64,000 nucleotides of DNA from assembly GCF_001761365.1 (NCBI RefSeq), contig NZ_CP017477.1:3710001-3774000 (forward strand), in the 5' to 3' direction. The stretch comes from Polaribacter vadi (GTDB lineage: Bacteria; Bacteroidota; Bacteroidia; Flavobacteriales; Flavobacteriaceae). Each line of letters opens with the position of its first letter. The first letter of the stretch is position 1. Under the pieces are notes generated by a model. The model searched no databases. It worked only from the letters and a program-made list of their open reading frames with translations, and was not told the origin of the DNA. Below, in pieces: positions 62,291 through 64,000 of the stretch. The position numbers and the translations under genes were made by a program.

Positions 62291-62740
62291 ATGGGTTTTT
62301 TTAAGAAAATTGATAAAGTATTCAAATCATCAGAAAGTTTTAATTTGATGGAGAGAACAGAAGTAGATCTTCAAATAGAAGAAAATATTAAAACTGTTGG
62401 AATTGATAAATTTGCAACATCTAAATATGGAGATTTATATTTGAGAGTAAATGAATTAGGTGGTTTTTTAATTTTGGAAACAATTATTGTAAGCGCTACA
62501 GATTTGAAAAGCAAAAAAGGAAGTTTACTAACTTTTAGCAACGAAAACGAAATTTTAAAATTAGAATCTGACGAAAATAAAATTGAATCCGATTTTTCGA
62601 ATGTCGTAAAAAAATCCGTTACAAAAATAGATTATAATATTACTGCAGAAGAAGCTGAGTCTTTTAAAGAACATACATATAATGAAGTTCGTTTTAAAAT
62701 TAACGGAAATGAAATTTTATTCTCTGTAATAACTTTATAA
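62291..62740 (+). CDS. Conserved hypothetical protein, paralogue B of a tandem pair
   Basis: The 149-residue product starts MGFFKKIDKVFKSSESFNLM and has SDENKIESDFSNVVKKSVTK near 108-127. It aligns along its full length with the preceding 150-residue product. A start at 62222 would add 23 hydrophobic residues but lies in a terminator hairpin. ATG 62291 gives the same length as the paralogue. The next gene begins 3 nt after its stop. Function unknown. Confidence 0.7.
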   Translation: MGFFKKIDKVFKSSESFNLMERTEVDLQIEENIKTVGIDKFATSKYGDLYLRVNELGGFLILETIIVSATDLKSKKGSLLTFSNENEILKLESDENKIESDFSNVVKKSVTKIDYNITAEEAESFKEHTYNEVRFKINGNEILFSVITL

Positions 62741-62743
62741 ATA

Positions 62744-63700
62744 TTGAAACTCAACTTTTCCATCATAATTCCAGTTTATAACCGTCCAAAAGAAATTGAT
62801 GAGTTATTAGAAAGTCTTACCAAACAAGATTTTTCTGATGATTTTGAGGTTTTAATAATTGAAGATGGTTCCACAGAAAAATGTGGATCAATTATAGAAA
62901 AGTATACCAATCAACTAAATTTAAAATATTTCTTTAAAGAAAATAGTGGAGCAGGAGCCAGTAGAAATTTCGGAATGCAAAAAGCATTAGGAAACTATTT
63001 TATCATTTTAGATTCAGATGTAATTGTGCCTAAACAATATTTGTCTGAAGTAAAAAAAGCATTAGAAAACAATTTTACAGATGCTTTTGGAGGGCCAGAT
63101 GCAGCACATAAAAGTTTTACTGCTTTACAGAAAGCTATTAATTATTCTATGACATCCGTTTTAACAACTGGAGGAATTCGTGGTAAAAAGCAGGCAGTTG
63201 GCAAATTTCAACCTAGAAGTTTTAATTTAGGTTTGTCAAAAAAAGGGTTTGACAAAACAAAAGGTTTTTCAAAAATGAAAAACGGAGAAGATATCGATTT
63301 AACTTTTAGACTTTGGGAAAATGGTTTCGAAACCCAATTGATAGAAAATGCTTTTGTGTATCATAAAAGAAGAAGTTCCATCAAACAATTTTTTAAACAA
63401 ACTTTTGGTTTTGGAACAGCAAGACCGATTTTAAATCGAAAATATCCACAAACTTCAAAATTGACTTATTGGTTTCCGAGCTTGTTTATTGTTGGTTTAG
63501 GTTTAGCAATTTTAGGTTTCCTTTTCGGATTTCCTCAACTATTATATTTTTATGGATTTTATTTTGTTTTAATTTTTATTGATTCTTTATTTCAAAATAA
63601 ATACTTACAAGTTGCTTTTTTAAGTGTTGTAACCACTTTAACTCAGTTTTTTGGATATGGATTAGGGTTTTTAAAATCGCAATTTCAACTAAAGAAATAA
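62744..63700 (+). CDS. Family 2 glycosyltransferase with C-terminal membrane segments, TTG start
   Basis: The 318-residue product has NFSIIIPVYNRPKEI near 4-18, IEDGSTE near 40-46, the DxD-like LDSDVIVP near 90-97 and GEDIDLTFRLWENGF near 182-196 as the catalytic base region. Three hydrophobic segments follow after about 235 (FIVGLGLAILGFLFGFPQLL and onward). The frame has no ATG before the conserved IIIPVYN block, so TTG at 62744 is the start, 3 nt after paralogue B. The acceptor is unknown. Confidence 0.85.
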   Translation: MKLNFSIIIPVYNRPKEIDELLESLTKQDFSDDFEVLIIEDGSTEKCGSIIEKYTNQLNLKYFFKENSGAGASRNFGMQKALGNYFIILDSDVIVPKQYLSEVKKALENNFTDAFGGPDAAHKSFTALQKAINYSMTSVLTTGGIRGKKQAVGKFQPRSFNLGLSKKGFDKTKGFSKMKNGEDIDLTFRLWENGFETQLIENAFVYHKRRSSIKQFFKQTFGFGTARPILNRKYPQTSKLTYWFPSLFIVGLGLAILGFLFGFPQLLYFYGFYFVLIFIDSLFQNKYLQVAFLSVVTTLTQFFGYGLGFLKSQFQLKK

Positions 63701-63773
63701 AAATAAGATAAAAAGATCTAATAGACAAAACTAAAAAGTAAAATCATCTGGTTTTATATATAAAATCTGTTTC

Positions 63774-63806
63774 AAAAAAAAACTCTCAATTTCTTGAGAG
63801 TTTTTT
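63774..63806. terminator. Bidirectional terminator
   Basis: Arms AAAAAACTCTCAA and TTGAGAGTTTTTT around a 4-nt loop, flanked by A and T runs, between convergent genes. Confidence 0.85.
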
Positions 63807-63839
63807 GCTTATATTTTTAAAATATATTTATTTTAAAAT

Positions 63840-64000
63840 TTAGTCTTCAGGATTTAAAATTCCTAAAATAAAACCATCTGTCAAATATTTTTTAGCAACC
63901 ATTTGAATATCTTTTTTCGTAAGTGAATTTACTCGCTCTTCAAAAGATGCTGTTTCAGAAGCATCATCTTTCATGTAATCGATATTTTTAATAGTATTTA
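63840..64000 (-). CDS. M16 family zinc peptidase, C-terminal end, cut by window edge
   Basis: The minus-strand frame ends with TAA at 63840-63842 and is open to the window edge. The last 53 residues include MKDDASETASFEERVNSLTK, then KKDIQMVAKKYL and ILNPED. The pattern FEERVxxLTxxDIQxxAxKYL near the end is characteristic of PqqL/insulinase-type M16 peptidases of Bacteroidetes. The catalytic part lies outside the window, so activity cannot be judged. Confidence 0.7.
   Translation of the reverse strand, partial: NTIKNIDYMKDDASETASFEERVNSLTKKDIQMVAKKYLTDGFILGILNPED

Noticed and set aside
1..64000. tRNA or rRNA genes, prophage, insertion sequences, defence systems
   Set aside because: I looked for clover-leaf-like GTTCRAnnC blocks, integrase, transposase, restriction and cas-type products and found none that I could support.

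Overview
The window is a stretch of core chromosome from a marine-type member of the Bacteroidetes, family Flavobacteriaceae. Polaribacter or a close relative is my best guess, but I cannot prove the genus. The reasons are the AT-rich base composition (roughly 30% G+C by eye), the near absence of Shine-Dalgarno sites, many genes preceded at 18-32 nt by the Bacteroidetes -7 promoter box TAnnTTTG, family-specific genes (DUF4199, DUF5606, DUF4295, DUF4838), bacillithiol synthesis (bshC), and several intergenic repeat families of a kind common in flavobacteria. I see no rRNA, tRNA, insertion sequence, prophage or CRISPR array. The one RNA gene is the small SRP RNA.

Layout. 1-950: the N-terminal part of a sodium:solute symporter, preceded by a 35-codon membrane-peptide gene too short for a routine ORF search. 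951-1269: a repeat-rich gap holding a nested repeat and ten perfect 7-bp tandem copies. 1270-6364: secreted PIG-L deacetylase, dnaN, FAD oxidoreductase. 6547-17570: a DUF4199 membrane protein followed by a glycan-oriented region with five or six glycosyltransferases, a phosphohexomutase and an MsbA-type ABC exporter, with cca inside it. 17584-21399: housekeeping genes (dapD, ruvX, def, DUF5606, mazG, SRP RNA). 21633-28935: SDR enzyme, lipoprotein, fructose-6-phosphate aldolase, then menD and menB separated by an RNA-binding protein and an apparently catalytically dead esterase-fold protein. 29126-34741: purU, FAH-family hydrolase, two small membrane proteins, cinA, rpmB-rpmG-DUF4295, ftsY. 34979-45744: lipoprotein amidase, rimO, M14 peptidase, bshC with a short Cys-Cys leader ORF, rlmF, two membrane proteins. 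45812-54548: the most distinctive locus (below). 54662-64000: lpdA, argS, YkgJ-family protein, recN, fabI, a tandem pair of unknown paralogues, a glycosyltransferase and the C-terminal end of an M16 peptidase.

The main candidate for an undescribed system is the minus-strand run 54548 to 46753 (perhaps to 45812). A membrane-anchored HEAT-repeat protein is followed with no gap by a processive membrane glycosyltransferase with all D, DxD, ED and QxxRW motifs. Then come a 961-residue TPR protein ending in a YaiO-type outer-membrane barrel and a DUF4838 lipoprotein related to glycoside hydrolases. DUF1573 and LysM proteins follow. The parts correspond by role, not by sequence, to synthase, outer-membrane TPR porin and periplasmic modifying enzyme of synthase-dependent exopolysaccharide systems such as PgaABCD. 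The HEAT and DUF4838 parts are unlike any standard system I know.

Other points of interest are the two-cysteine leader ORF overlapping the start of bshC (the cysteine-adding enzyme of bacillithiol synthesis), the missing ATG of menD next to a dispersed repeat, a probable leaderless mRNA for the YkgJ protein, a cluster of inverted repeats between argS and that gene, and four families of dispersed intergenic repeats.
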